DNA of 64,000 bases, from NCBI RefSeq assembly GCF_007197555.1, contig NZ_CP041614.1, positions 3,154,001 to 3,218,000 on the forward strand. The letters are read 5' to 3'. Source of the stretch: Shewanella psychropiezotolerans. Lineage in GTDB: Bacteria > Pseudomonadota > Gammaproteobacteria > Enterobacterales > Shewanellaceae. Each line of letters begins with the position of its first letter. The first letter of the stretch is position 1. Positions 34,182-42,781 of this stretch are shown here, piece by piece. The translations under genes and the position numbers were made by a program. Under the pieces are notes generated by a model. It did no database searches. It was not told where the DNA came from and saw nothing but the letters and a program-made list of their open reading frames with translations.

Positions 34182-35921
34182 ATGTTAGATGTTATCGATT
34201 CAATGCCGAACGTTCCCACATCACCGAGCTTGTCATTTCCTTTATCCATGAGTGAGTTTTCAGGTCCGATAGAAACTCCTTTGGCGTCGCAAACCATAGG
34301 AACCTATTTTGATGATATCGCTAATCGATATCCGGATAAACTTGCTGTGGTGGTGCGGCATCAAAAGATACGTTGGACCTATAAGCAGTATCAACAGCAT
34401 ATCGATGAGTTGGCCATTGGCCTGCTTGAACTCGGCATTAAGCCTGGAGATAGAGTCGGGATCTGGTCTCCCAATAATATTGAGTGGTGTCTGACTCAGT
34501 TTGCTACGGCTAAGATTGGCGCCGTCATGGTGTGTATCAATCCCGCTTATCGACCCGAGGAGCTGCAATATGCCCTCACTAATGTGGGTTGCAGCGCCAT
34601 TATCTGCGCCGAGAAATTTAAAACCAGTCACTATCTGGAGATGCTTTACCAGTTAGCGCCTGAGTTATTGAGCTGTGAACCGGGAAAGTTAACTTCAGCT
34701 GCACTGCCTGAGCTTAAATCTGTCATCCGTATGGGTGATGATTTATCGGCGGGCATGTTTAATTTTAATCAGATAAAACGCCCCTTAATCGATAAGGATC
34801 ATGCAAGGCTAGATTCGCTTGCGGCTAGTCAAAACTCGAATGATGCCATCAATATTCAGTTCACGTCTGGCACTACAGGTAGTCCTAAAGGGGCGACACT
34901 GAGTCATCACAATATCCTTAATAATGGCTTGTTAGTCGCCGAGGCCATGAAGCTCACAAGTGAAGATAAATTGTGCATTCCTGTGCCGCTTTATCACTGC
35001 TTCGGTATGGTGCTCGGTAATTTAGTGTGTATAGCCAAAGGGGCTGCAGCTGTATTTCCTGGTGAATCATTCGAGCCATTGGCGACGTTAACCGCAGTTG
35101 AGAGTGAGCGGTGCACTGGACTTCACGGTGTACCTACCATGTTCATTGCCATGTTGGAACTCGATAGCTTTAACCAGTTCGATTTAAGTTCACTGCGGAC
35201 GGGCATAATGGCCGGGGCGACATGCCCCGAAGAGGTGATGCGCCGGGTGCAAGATTTGATGTATATGAAGCAGGTGCTGATTGGTTATGGTCAGACAGAA
35301 ACCAGCCCTATCAATCATATTACCGAAATCGATGCCGCGCTTATTAAGCGTGTAACTACCGTTGGCCGCGCTATGGCTCACACCCAAGTTAAAATCATCG
35401 ATGAGTCTGGTAACACAGTAGCAATTAACCAGCCGGGTGAAGTGTGCTCAAAAGGCTACTGCGTAATGCAAAGCTACTGGAATGATGCAGAGAAGACTCA
35501 GGCGACTATCGATGGCCAAGGCTGGCTGCACTCGGGTGATATCGGTGAGATGGACGATGAAGGTTACGTCAAGATTGTTGGTCGTATCAAAGACATGATC
35601 ATTCGCGGCGGCGAGAACATCTATCCCAGAGAGATTGAAGAGAAGCTCTATACCCATGCCGATGTGTTAGATGCGGCGGTATTTGGCGTACAAAGTGATA
35701 AATACGGCGAAGAGGTGTGCGCCTGGATCAAGTTACGCCCAGGCTGCCTTGAAATAGAAGATGAGATCCGCCACTTCCTCACCGAGAAAATCGCTTATTT
35801 TAAGGTGCCGCGCTACATCAAGTTTGTCACTGAGTATCCAATGACAGTAACCGGCAAGATCCAAAAATTTAAGATGCGCGACCTCATGTATGAAGAGCTG
35901 CATAAAGATTTGAATCAATAG
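34182..35921 (+). CDS. AMP-dependent acyl-CoA synthetase/ligase
   Basis: The start is the ATG at 34182, seven bases after AAGGAGG; the GTG at 34167 is upstream of that site. The 579-residue enzyme has the adenylate-forming core motifs: P-loop FTSGTTGSPKGATLSHHN, GYGQTETSP, HSGDIGEMDDEGYVKIVGRIKDMI and the catalytic lysine in TVTGKIQKFKMR. It resembles medium/long-chain fatty acyl-CoA ligases that activate acids via acyl-AMP. Its order without beta-oxidation or leucine-degradation neighbours leaves the chain length open. Confidence 0.85.
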   Translation: MLDVIDSMPNVPTSPSLSFPLSMSEFSGPIETPLASQTIGTYFDDIANRYPDKLAVVVRHQKIRWTYKQYQQHIDELAIGLLELGIKPGDRVGIWSPNNIEWCLTQFATAKIGAVMVCINPAYRPEELQYALTNVGCSAIICAEKFKTSHYLEMLYQLAPELLSCEPGKLTSAALPELKSVIRMGDDLSAGMFNFNQIKRPLIDKDHARLDSLAASQNSNDAINIQFTSGTTGSPKGATLSHHNILNNGLLVAEAMKLTSEDKLCIPVPLYHCFGMVLGNLVCIAKGAAAVFPGESFEPLATLTAVESERCTGLHGVPTMFIAMLELDSFNQFDLSSLRTGIMAGATCPEEVMRRVQDLMYMKQVLIGYGQTETSPINHITEIDAALIKRVTTVGRAMAHTQVKIIDESGNTVAINQPGEVCSKGYCVMQSYWNDAEKTQATIDGQGWLHSGDIGEMDDEGYVKIVGRIKDMIIRGGENIYPREIEEKLYTHADVLDAAVFGVQSDKYGEEVCAWIKLRPGCLEIEDEIRHFLTEKIAYFKVPRYIKFVTEYPMTVTGKIQKFKMRDLMYEELHKDLNQ

Positions 35922-35975
35922 TTGAAAGGCGAAGATGATACAGTGTTGGTAAAGCCGAGACGACGCTCACCTAGC

Positions 35976-36054
35976 GTCTTTCCGGCACTCTTGTTGGCCG
36001 GAATCCATTAAGATAAAAAGCTGAGAATGGATCCCGGAACGAGTCCGGGAAGAC
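35976..36054 (+). repeat. Family A repeat, copy 20 (last in window)
   Basis: Both arms are intact; the spacer is shortened to TTAAGATAAAAAGCTGAGAA. It begins 54 bases after the acyl-CoA synthetase stop. No further copy is seen to the window end. Confidence 0.8.
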
Positions 36055-36153
36055 CATTTCCTTATGGCGGTCAGATGACAGCATCTTTAAAGGGCTGCGT
36101 TCGTCTTAGTTTTACCAGGCATAGCCGCCATCTTGGCTTCAACAGGCCAACGG

Positions 36154-36244
36154 CCATCTTCTTAGCTATTCGCAGCGCTCGTCTTTACACCCATAGGCTA
36201 AAAGCCGTCTTCTTAGCTACTTCAAGCGCAGCGCTCATCTTTTA
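36154..36244 (+). repeat. Imperfect direct repeat
   Basis: TCTTCTTAGCTATTCGCAGC at 36157 and TCTTCTTAGCTACTTCAAGC at 36208, each followed by GCAGCGCTC-TCTT, form two units about 51 bases apart next to the end of the diguanylate cyclase gene. Confidence 0.5.
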
Positions 36245-36266
36245 CTGTTATAGCTCGCGTATAACG

Positions 36267-37232
36267 TTAATCTGATACTCGGTTTCTGCCGCTCTTCTTG
36301 GCCCGATAGAGGCCTTCGTCGGCTCGTTTGACTATCGACTCTGTATCATCATCTGTAGCAATCTCGGCTACACCTATACTAACGGTAAACGTGACGGGTT
36401 CATGGTTTTGACTTAACACCATCTGCTGGGATATACAATTTCGAATACGATTGGCAACGTCTTTTGCAGCTTCAAGCTGAGTATTAGGCAGCAGTGCAAT
36501 AAATTCTTCACCGCCAAATCTGACTAATAGATCGACCTCTCTTAACACTTCTTGTGCTTTTTTAGCAAACTCTTGTAATACCTTGTCGCCAATAAGATGC
36601 CCATAGGTATCGTTCACCACTTTGAATTTATCAAGATCTAGCATCAATACACAGAAGCTATGACCGAAGCGCTTATATTGATGATAAATATCTTTTATTT
36701 GAGTATCAAAGTAATTTCGGTTATAAAGTCCGGTCAAATTATCTGTATTTACCTGGTGTTGTAGTTTTTCTATAAAGGCTATTCGGTTAGATATATCACG
36801 AATAATAGCGGTGAATTCTATTTTCCCATTGATTGATATCTTGGATATGGTTATCTCAACGGGGAACTCACTCTTGTCTTTTTTTACTGCCATTATCATG
36901 ACCCGAGATAACATGTCTCTGGATTGAATGTCAGAGTCTGCAAATTGTTTGATATAATTTGAATGACTGGATCTAAACTTCTTTTGCATGAGTTTAGTAA
37001 TACTTTTACCTATTATTTCATTAGCAGAGTAGCCAAATATATTTTCTGATGCATGATTAAATAGTTGGATTCTTTGTTTATCATCCATAGTGATAATACC
37101 ATCGAAGGCGGCATCTATCACTGAGCTAAATCTGGTACTAGCATTATTTATCTCATTTTGTAATTCTTGTTTATCACTCATATGAATGCCTATGATCATC
37201 ACCCTCTGGGGTTGATTAGGCATATTTTCCAT
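36267..37232 (-). CDS. PAS-GGDEF diguanylate cyclase, C-terminal part (frameshifted)
   Basis: The apparent 321-residue product starts inside a longer gene: the same frame upstream reads PWWRLFLNP before MENMPNQPQRVMIIGIHMSD, the end of a PAS fold. A second PAS follows (RFSSVIDAAFDGIITMDDKQ to RDISNRIAF, about residues 35-150). A GGDEF domain has LTGLYNRNYFDTQI, LDLDKFKVVNDTYGH, active site RFGGEEF and an inhibitory I-site REVD five residues before it. It should make c-di-GMP from two GTP with product inhibition. One missing base in a four-base C run (GGGG at 37257-37260 on the plus strand) separates it from its N-terminus; the joined protein would have 431 residues. Confidence 0.85.
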   Translation of the reverse strand: MENMPNQPQRVMIIGIHMSDKQELQNEINNASTRFSSVIDAAFDGIITMDDKQRIQLFNHASENIFGYSANEIIGKSITKLMQKKFRSSHSNYIKQFADSDIQSRDMLSRVMIMAVKKDKSEFPVEITISKISINGKIEFTAIIRDISNRIAFIEKLQHQVNTDNLTGLYNRNYFDTQIKDIYHQYKRFGHSFCVLMLDLDKFKVVNDTYGHLIGDKVLQEFAKKAQEVLREVDLLVRFGGEEFIALLPNTQLEAAKDVANRIRNCISQQMVLSQNHEPVTFTVSIGVAEIATDDDTESIVKRADEGLYRAKKSGRNRVSD

Positions 37233-37237
37233 CGGAT

Positions 37238-37561
37238 TTAAGAATAGTCGCCACCAGGGGACTTAGAGGTTAATTCAAATGTTTGCTCTATCTCTATGGG
37301 TTCTAGGGTGGTAAAAACTTGTGGTAAGTAGGTATTGAAAATTTGTGAGACACTCGTTGAAGTTAAGCTGTCCAATAGGCAAGTTTTGAGAATTACACTT
37401 CTAGGTTTATTTTTACCAAGCATACGCAGAAAGAGTTCATTATGGGCGACCACACGAAACTGTTTACCCTTACCTGATCTGTTTTTCTTTTGTTCGACGA
37501 TGGCAACACTTGCCGCTATGACGTCGACCAGGTGTTGAAGTTCCTCTGTTGGACTGGGCAT
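37238..37561 (-). CDS. N-terminal PAS part of the split PAS-PAS-GGDEF gene
   Basis: The 107-residue frame (VAASVAIVEQKKNR-like start, then FRVVAHNELFLRMLGKNKPR and IEIEQTFELTSKS) looks like the first half of a PAS fold. It ends in an out-of-frame PGGDYS. Restoring one C gives SKSPWWRLFLNPMENM, the expected PAS continuation, in the frame of the downstream cyclase. It is therefore not an independent gene. The match of WWRLFLNP to the usual last PAS strands makes this reading firm. Confidence 0.75.
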   Translation of the reverse strand: MPSPTEELQHLVDVIAASVAIVEQKKNRSGKGKQFRVVAHNELFLRMLGKNKPRSVILKTCLLDSLTSTSVSQIFNTYLPQVFTTLEPIEIEQTFELTSKSPGGDYS

Positions 37562-37696
37562 TTGATTCTCTCACCATGACTCAAGATATCTAGTTAAGTT
37601 TAGTTGTATTTGATCATTTGAGTATGAGTTAGCCGTTATCTCGACCCGTTTGGTCTGTTAAGTGGATAGAATGACTCAATCTCAGTACTCACTCTC

Positions 37697-37788
37697 AACA
37701 CCCATTCTTAAACGCTTATTTCAAGTGAGTCGTTTGACCCTTTTAGGTATTGGGTGTGAATCTATATTCATAATTTTGAATGGGTGTT
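37697..37788. promoter_or_regulatory. Long-spaced inverted repeat between divergent genes
   Basis: AACACCCATTC (37697-37707) and GAATGGGTGTT (37778-37788) are exact inverted copies with 70 bases between; ATTGGGTGTGA at 37749 is a partial third site. They lie between the cyclase start and the GNAT gene. The gap 37562-38025 is otherwise featureless. Confidence 0.4.
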
Positions 37789-38025
37789 AAAAATATCTCG
37801 GGGTTATATTTTACATTTTGAATAGTTAGCGCATAAAGCGTGCATAAGTTGTTAATGTGTTTGGCCGGTAATTTTTTTCATATTTTGGAGTTGGCTGCCT
37901 TTAGAAAGGAATCTCAGACGGACATTCTAATTAATAAACTGGGTTATCTGCTCGCTAAATCCAATGTTGTGTTAAATGCTTTATGCTTAGTCAAGAGAGT
38001 AGAAAAGAGTAGAGAGGACAAATGC

Positions 38026-38577
38026 ATGAGAATTCCGGATACAGACAGACTCGAGTTTCATTTCATGACCCGTAAGGATGCCGAAGCCTTGTTCGAGCTT
38101 GATCAAGATGAAGACGTGATGCTCTACATCAATGGCGGACACAAGACTACTATGGAAGATATTCGTAGAATCTCGATCCCCAGGCTCGAAAGCTATGCCA
38201 ATGAGGATGAAGGTTGGGGGATCTGGAAGGTGACAGCTAAACCTTCTGATACTCTAGAGGCTCACCTCTATTTGGGCTGGATATTGGTGAGACCCATGGA
38301 TTTTTTTAATGATGAGCCTGCATGGGATAATCTTGAACTTGGCTGGCGTTTCAAACAAGCTGCATGGGGTAAAGGGTATGCAACTGAGGCGGCAAGGGCG
38401 GTGATGGATGTGGTTACTGCACCGGATAAGATCAACAAGGCTTCGGCCATCGCGTTCGAAGAGAATCTAGGTTCGATTAAGATCATGGAGAAGCTAGGGA
38501 TGAGCTTTCTTAAGAAAGACATTCACAAAGACCCATTGGGTGATCTGGAATTAGTCTATTACGAAAAGGTCTTATAA
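38026..38577 (+). CDS. GNAT-family N-acetyltransferase (RimJ/RimL-like)
   Basis: The start is set at 38026 because AGAGAGGA precedes it and the preceding 62 in-frame codons look non-coding. The 183-residue protein fits the acetyltransf_3 layout: TDRLEFHFMTRKDAEALFEL, LYLGWILVRP, LELGWRFKQAAWGKGYATEA with the acetyl-CoA loop, and AIAFEENLGSIKIMEKLGM. Typical members acetylate N-termini, spermidine or antibiotics. The substrate is unknown and no neighbour helps. Confidence 0.8.
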   Translation: MRIPDTDRLEFHFMTRKDAEALFELDQDEDVMLYINGGHKTTMEDIRRISIPRLESYANEDEGWGIWKVTAKPSDTLEAHLYLGWILVRPMDFFNDEPAWDNLELGWRFKQAAWGKGYATEAARAVMDVVTAPDKINKASAIAFEENLGSIKIMEKLGMSFLKKDIHKDPLGDLELVYYEKVL

Positions 38578-38656
38578 AAGACCCGTTGATAATGGCGACT
38601 TTTAGACACGTCGTAATAAAATTTAATTTATAAGCGCTCATTGGAACACTGTCATA

Positions 38657-38692
38657 AATAAACTGAATATAGTACCTTATGTTCAGTTTATT
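38657..38692. terminator. Stem-loop after the GNAT gene
   Basis: AATAAACTGAA and TTCAGTTTATT are perfect 11-base complements separated by 14 bases, 80 bases past the stop. The stem is AT-rich, so termination is uncertain. The gap 38578-39153 is AT-rich; no gene is visible. Confidence 0.4.
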
Positions 38693-39089
38693 GTGTCAGA
38701 TTCACTTTTATGTATCTTTAAGATTATTCTCTAAAACCCCAACTCAAGGGATTAAATTAAATTAAGCATCATAAAACACATGATTAATACTTTTTACTTA
38801 CTAGGGTTAACTGGTCTAGTAAAAACGAAGTAATATCTTAATTCTGTGAAATTGTTATCATAATTGTAATATTAAAATGATGAAATTATAAGCGCTATAA
38901 TAAAACAAATACTTACAACCAATATTATTTAATTATCTTCTAAGAATATCTAATTAGCTTGTTAATGATAAAACCATGGTTTCAAATCATTAGTAAATGT
39001 GTGGTTTTTGTTATTACCAATCATGTAAAGAGATTGTTACAATAAATTAGATGTATCCTGTGCTTGTTTTTCACACTCTCATTTGATCT

Positions 39090-39104
39090 GTTCATTAAAT
39101 GAAC
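39090..39104. promoter_or_regulatory. Palindrome upstream of the subtilase gene
   Basis: GTTCATT-A-AATGAAC is a perfect 7-1-7 inverted repeat, 50 bases before the protease start. It is a candidate regulator site. Confidence 0.4.
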
Positions 39105-39153
39105 TAGGTTAATTATGCCCCTGAGGCACAATTAATAAAAATGGAGTTAAACC

Positions 39154-41049
39154 ATGTATAAGAAACAACTGATAGCAATAGCGGTCACTGCAGGATTAGC
39201 ATCGGTCTCTATTCAAGCCCAAGAGTATCAAGCGCAGATGATTGAGGTCGAACAATCACGTGCTATTAAAGATACCTATATTGTGGTGTTCAACACACCC
39301 AGTGTGCTCAACCTTTCAGATCAGATGTCGATTCAGAGCTATGCCATCCAGCAAGGTCAGCAGTTAGCTAATCGTTTCAATATAAACGTAAAGAACAATT
39401 TCGGTAGTGCACTGAATGGTGTATTGGTCAGTGGTAGTAAGAAAGAGATCATGGCCCTGCGCAGTGATCCAAATGTTAAATACATCGAACAAGATCAGAT
39501 GATGTCTATTAACCCTATGGTTAGCGCTGCGGGTGATCAAGGCAGTCCGACCTGGGGTTTGGATAGGGTAGATCAAAGGGACTTGCCCTTAGATGGTAAT
39601 TATCATTACGATTTCGATGGCAGCGGCGTCACGGCTTATATTATCGATACCGGCGTATTGACCACCCATAATGAATTCGGTGGCCGTGCCAGCAGTGGTT
39701 ATGACTTTATCGATAATGACAACGATGCCACCGACTGTAACGGTCATGGTACTCATGTGGCCGGTACTATAGGCGGCTCTACTTACGGCGTGGCTAAAAA
39801 TGTCAGCGTAGTGGGCGTTCGGGTTCTCAGCTGTAGTGGCTCGGGCAGCAACTCAGGGGTAATATCGGGTATTAACTGGGTGAAGAATAATGCTCAGGGC
39901 CCATCGGTTGCCAACATGAGCCTAGGGGGCGGCGCATCGCAAGCCACAGACGATGCGGTAAATGCAGCAGTTGCTGCAGGAATCACCTTCGTGGTGGCCG
40001 CCGGTAACGATAACACTAATGCTTGTAACTATTCGCCTGCCAGAGCCGTGGATGCGATTACCGTTGGCTCGACAACCAGCAGCGACAGTCGTTCAAGCTT
40101 CTCCAATTACGGTAGCTGTTTAGATATCTATGCACCGGGTTCAAGCATCACATCAGCCTGGTACAACTCTAACTCTGCGACTAACACCATCAGTGGTACC
40201 TCGATGGCTGCGCCCCATGTCGCGGGTGTTACAGCACTCTATCTGGATCAAACCCCCTCGCTTTCTCCCTCTGAGATTGACGCTTTACTCTCGTCCAGAG
40301 CCAGCTCCGGTAAGGTAACCGATGCCAAATCTGGCTCACCGAACGAGTTATTGTTTGCCCTCGAAGGTGCTGGTGGCGGTTGTGGTAATAATTGCCCGGT
40401 CGATGAGACTGAGCTGACCAATAATCAGAGTGTTAGCACCAGCGGTGCTACGGGCTCAGAGAATAACTACTTTATCGACGTGCCTGCAGGTGCTACTTCA
40501 CTCTCTGTTAATCTGTCAGGTGGTAGTGGTGATGCAGATATCTATGTACAGCAGGGCAGTAAGCCGACCTTGAACAGTTATCAGTGTCGCCCTTATAAAG
40601 GTGGAAATAACGAGTCTTGTAGCTTCAATAATCCAGCAGCCGGTAAATGGTATGTGATGGTACATGGTTACAGTACTTATTCGAATGCGAGTCTTAATGC
40701 CAGCTATTCAACTGGCGGAGGTGGTGGCGGAAACTGCACCGATGCAAATTGTTTAACAAACGGCGTTGCAGTGACAGAGATTAGTGGGGGAAGTGGATCA
40801 GAGCAAACTTACAAGGTCTATATCGAGGCGGGTTCACAGTTAACCGTGAGTACCACAGGTGGTAATGGTGATGCGGATCTGTACGTGAAGGCGGGCAGTG
40901 CGCCGACCACTAGCTCCTACGATTGCCGCCCCTATAAGAATGGCAACACAGAAACTTGTTCCTTCAATGTCAATCAGTCTGGTATGTATCACATCATGCT
41001 AAGGGGCTACAGCACCTTTAGTGGCTTGTCTTTAACCGCCAGCCATTAA
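39154..41049 (+). CDS. Secreted subtilisin-like serine protease with two PPC domains
   Basis: The 631-residue precursor has a signal peptide (LIAIAVTAGLASVSIQA) and an I9-type propeptide to about residue 120 (DTYIVVFNTP, NVKYIEQDQ). The S8 catalytic domain has Asp in YIIDTGV (about 165), His in NGHGTHVAG (about 198) and Ser in SGTSMAAPHVAG (about 350). Two PPC domains follow, about 430-515 and 540-630; each has GDAD(I/L)YV and SYxCRPYK and ends in the GYSTxS stretch. PPC domains are usually removed after export. It resembles proteinase K-like extracellular alkaline proteases of marine bacteria. GGAG precedes the start. A terminator follows at 41083. Confidence 0.93.
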   Translation: MYKKQLIAIAVTAGLASVSIQAQEYQAQMIEVEQSRAIKDTYIVVFNTPSVLNLSDQMSIQSYAIQQGQQLANRFNINVKNNFGSALNGVLVSGSKKEIMALRSDPNVKYIEQDQMMSINPMVSAAGDQGSPTWGLDRVDQRDLPLDGNYHYDFDGSGVTAYIIDTGVLTTHNEFGGRASSGYDFIDNDNDATDCNGHGTHVAGTIGGSTYGVAKNVSVVGVRVLSCSGSGSNSGVISGINWVKNNAQGPSVANMSLGGGASQATDDAVNAAVAAGITFVVAAGNDNTNACNYSPARAVDAITVGSTTSSDSRSSFSNYGSCLDIYAPGSSITSAWYNSNSATNTISGTSMAAPHVAGVTALYLDQTPSLSPSEIDALLSSRASSGKVTDAKSGSPNELLFALEGAGGGCGNNCPVDETELTNNQSVSTSGATGSENNYFIDVPAGATSLSVNLSGGSGDADIYVQQGSKPTLNSYQCRPYKGGNNESCSFNNPAAGKWYVMVHGYSTYSNASLNASYSTGGGGGGNCTDANCLTNGVAVTEISGGSGSEQTYKVYIEAGSQLTVSTTGGNGDADLYVKAGSAPTTSSYDCRPYKNGNTETCSFNVNQSGMYHIMLRGYSTFSGLSLTASH

Positions 41050-41082
41050 TTTACAGTTTGAGCTCACCAAAATATAGAAAAT

Positions 41083-41113
41083 AAAAAGCCCTGATGATGA
41101 ATCAGGGCTTTTT
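41083..41113. terminator. Intrinsic terminator after the subtilase gene
   Basis: AAAAAGCCCTGAT-gatga-ATCAGGGCTTTTT; it can serve both strands because the next gene is convergent. Confidence 0.9.
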
Positions 41114-41144
41114 ACTCTAATCGAGTGTCTTATACCAATCGGTA

Positions 41145-41543
41145 TTACTCAGTGGGTGCGACAGAAACGGTCCAATGTATGTTTGGCCCATTTTTTTCGG
41201 CCTTATATTCCATGGAAGCCTTTTGTCCAGCGGGGATCAGAGAAAAACTGGGCAAGGTGTTGGTATTGCGAAAATCACCTTGGCGGAAAATAAGTTGAGC
41301 GGTGACATCGACCTGTTTCTGATTCTCCGATAAGGTATAACGTATATAATTGTAGTCCTTCAGTGTCACTGGAAACTCGCTAGTTTCACCGTTATCGAGG
41401 TGAATTTCAGTGGGTCCCGCTTGTACACCGTTCAAGGTTAGCTGTGTTGTCAGCATGTAGCCTTTGGATGTAAAGGCTGACAACATGAAGATGAATAACA
41501 GTGATAACAAACTGAATATGATGAGTGTAGGTTTTAACATCAA
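41145..41543 (-). CDS. Exported protein of unknown function, 132 residues
   Basis: An N-terminal hydrophobic helix (IIFSLLSLLFIFMLSAFTS) acts as a signal or anchor. The remainder is beta-rich with alternating hydrophobic residues (LTTQLTLNGVQAGPTEIHL, QVDVTAQLIFRQGDF) and no cysteine. No family recognised. It is convergent with the subtilase and lies beyond a shared terminator. The gap 41544-41878 upstream has no gene. Confidence 0.6.
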   Translation of the reverse strand: MMLKPTLIIFSLLSLLFIFMLSAFTSKGYMLTTQLTLNGVQAGPTEIHLDNGETSEFPVTLKDYNYIRYTLSENQKQVDVTAQLIFRQGDFRNTNTLPSFSLIPAGQKASMEYKAEKNGPNIHWTVSVAPTE

Positions 41544-41878
41544 GATTCCATAGACCTAAGCATTTGATAACGATATTAACATCTTTATGAGCTCGGCCAA
41601 GTCAGATTGTCATACAAAGAACTGGTTTACATAATTCATTCAGCTTATATACAGCTAGGTGTTGCAGCCATATATTTGTCCTAAATTAAACTAGAGTATT
41701 AAACAATACCTCATAAGTAAGCGTCTTCGGCTAGATCTAAAATCTTCCTTAAGCAAAGCGTTATAACGCAAATTAGACAATATCTTGTTGGCTGTAAGCT
41801 TTAGTCTTGGGACGATATTAGGTAATATTCGTACCCAGTTAAGATGTTATTTACCTACAGCAGTAACCAATAGCCATT

Positions 41879-42595
41879 ATGCAGCCACAAACAGACCCTT
41901 TTATCGTGCCCAAATGTCTCGATGACATTAATGTCCTCTTCCGGGATGAACATATCTTAGTGATCGATAAGCCTAGCGGCTTACTGAGCCTGTCGGGTAA
42001 ACATCCACTGAATATTGACTCCGTTCATTATCGATTAGTTCAGGACTATCCGACCTGTACTTTGATCCATCGCCTCGACTTTGGCACTTCCGGTATTATG
42101 CTACTCGCCATGAACAAACAGATTAATGCCTTGTTATGCAAGCAGTTCAGTGAGCGGCGAGTCAGTAAACGTTATACAGCCTTACTGCACGGCAATCTTG
42201 AGTCTGACTCAGGCTTGGTAGACTGTGGAATAGCAAAGGATATTGAGAATTTCCCGCTGATGAAGTTATGCCAAGTTACGGGTAAGCCGGCGCAATCACA
42301 ATATCGGGTGATATCACGATTTATTCAGACTGATAACGATAACTTCTTTCTCGATGATACCAGGGCGGGAGATCGACAAGTGACTCGGGTTGAATTTGAG
42401 CCTGTAACGGGCCGCACTCATCAACTGAGATTACACAGTCAACATCTGGGCCATCCAATCTTGGGCTGCGATCTGTATGCGACGGATGAAGCATATTTTA
42501 TGTCTAACCGTTTGATGCTGCATGCATCTCGCTTGTGTTTTGAACACCCCGTTTCCGGTGTGCCAATGACAATAGAGTCCAAGAGTCCGTTCTAA
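41879..42595 (+). CDS. RluA-family pseudouridine synthase
   Basis: The 238-residue enzyme contains the RluA motif II IHRLDFGTSGIMLLAMN with catalytic Asp at about residue 67. It also has VLFRDEHILVIDKPSGLLS (motif I) and GRTHQLRLHSQHLGHPILGC (motif III). There is no S4 domain. Size fits RluA/TruC-like members that modify uridines in rRNA or tRNA. The exact site cannot be told from sequence alone. It appears to be a single gene. Confidence 0.85.
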   Translation: MQPQTDPFIVPKCLDDINVLFRDEHILVIDKPSGLLSLSGKHPLNIDSVHYRLVQDYPTCTLIHRLDFGTSGIMLLAMNKQINALLCKQFSERRVSKRYTALLHGNLESDSGLVDCGIAKDIENFPLMKLCQVTGKPAQSQYRVISRFIQTDNDNFFLDDTRAGDRQVTRVEFEPVTGRTHQLRLHSQHLGHPILGCDLYATDEAYFMSNRLMLHASRLCFEHPVSGVPMTIESKSPF

Positions 42596-42781
42596 TCCCA
42601 CCAAGTTGTAAGTCTAGGTTTCTGCTATAGCTTTATCTGCATCTCTTTTGTTAAAATCACGCCAATTATGTTAAACGATGTGACTTTTGTCTGGGCTTAC
42701 CCCCAGATTTTTCTTGTTTATTTGTCACCATTTTCGTTTAACCGCTTCAGTAATTTCAGCACAGTAACATGATAAAAGGGA

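Noticed and set aside
37840..38025. N-terminal 62-residue extension of the GNAT protein
   Set aside because: It has no family resemblance, and a good ribosome site precedes the Met at 38026.
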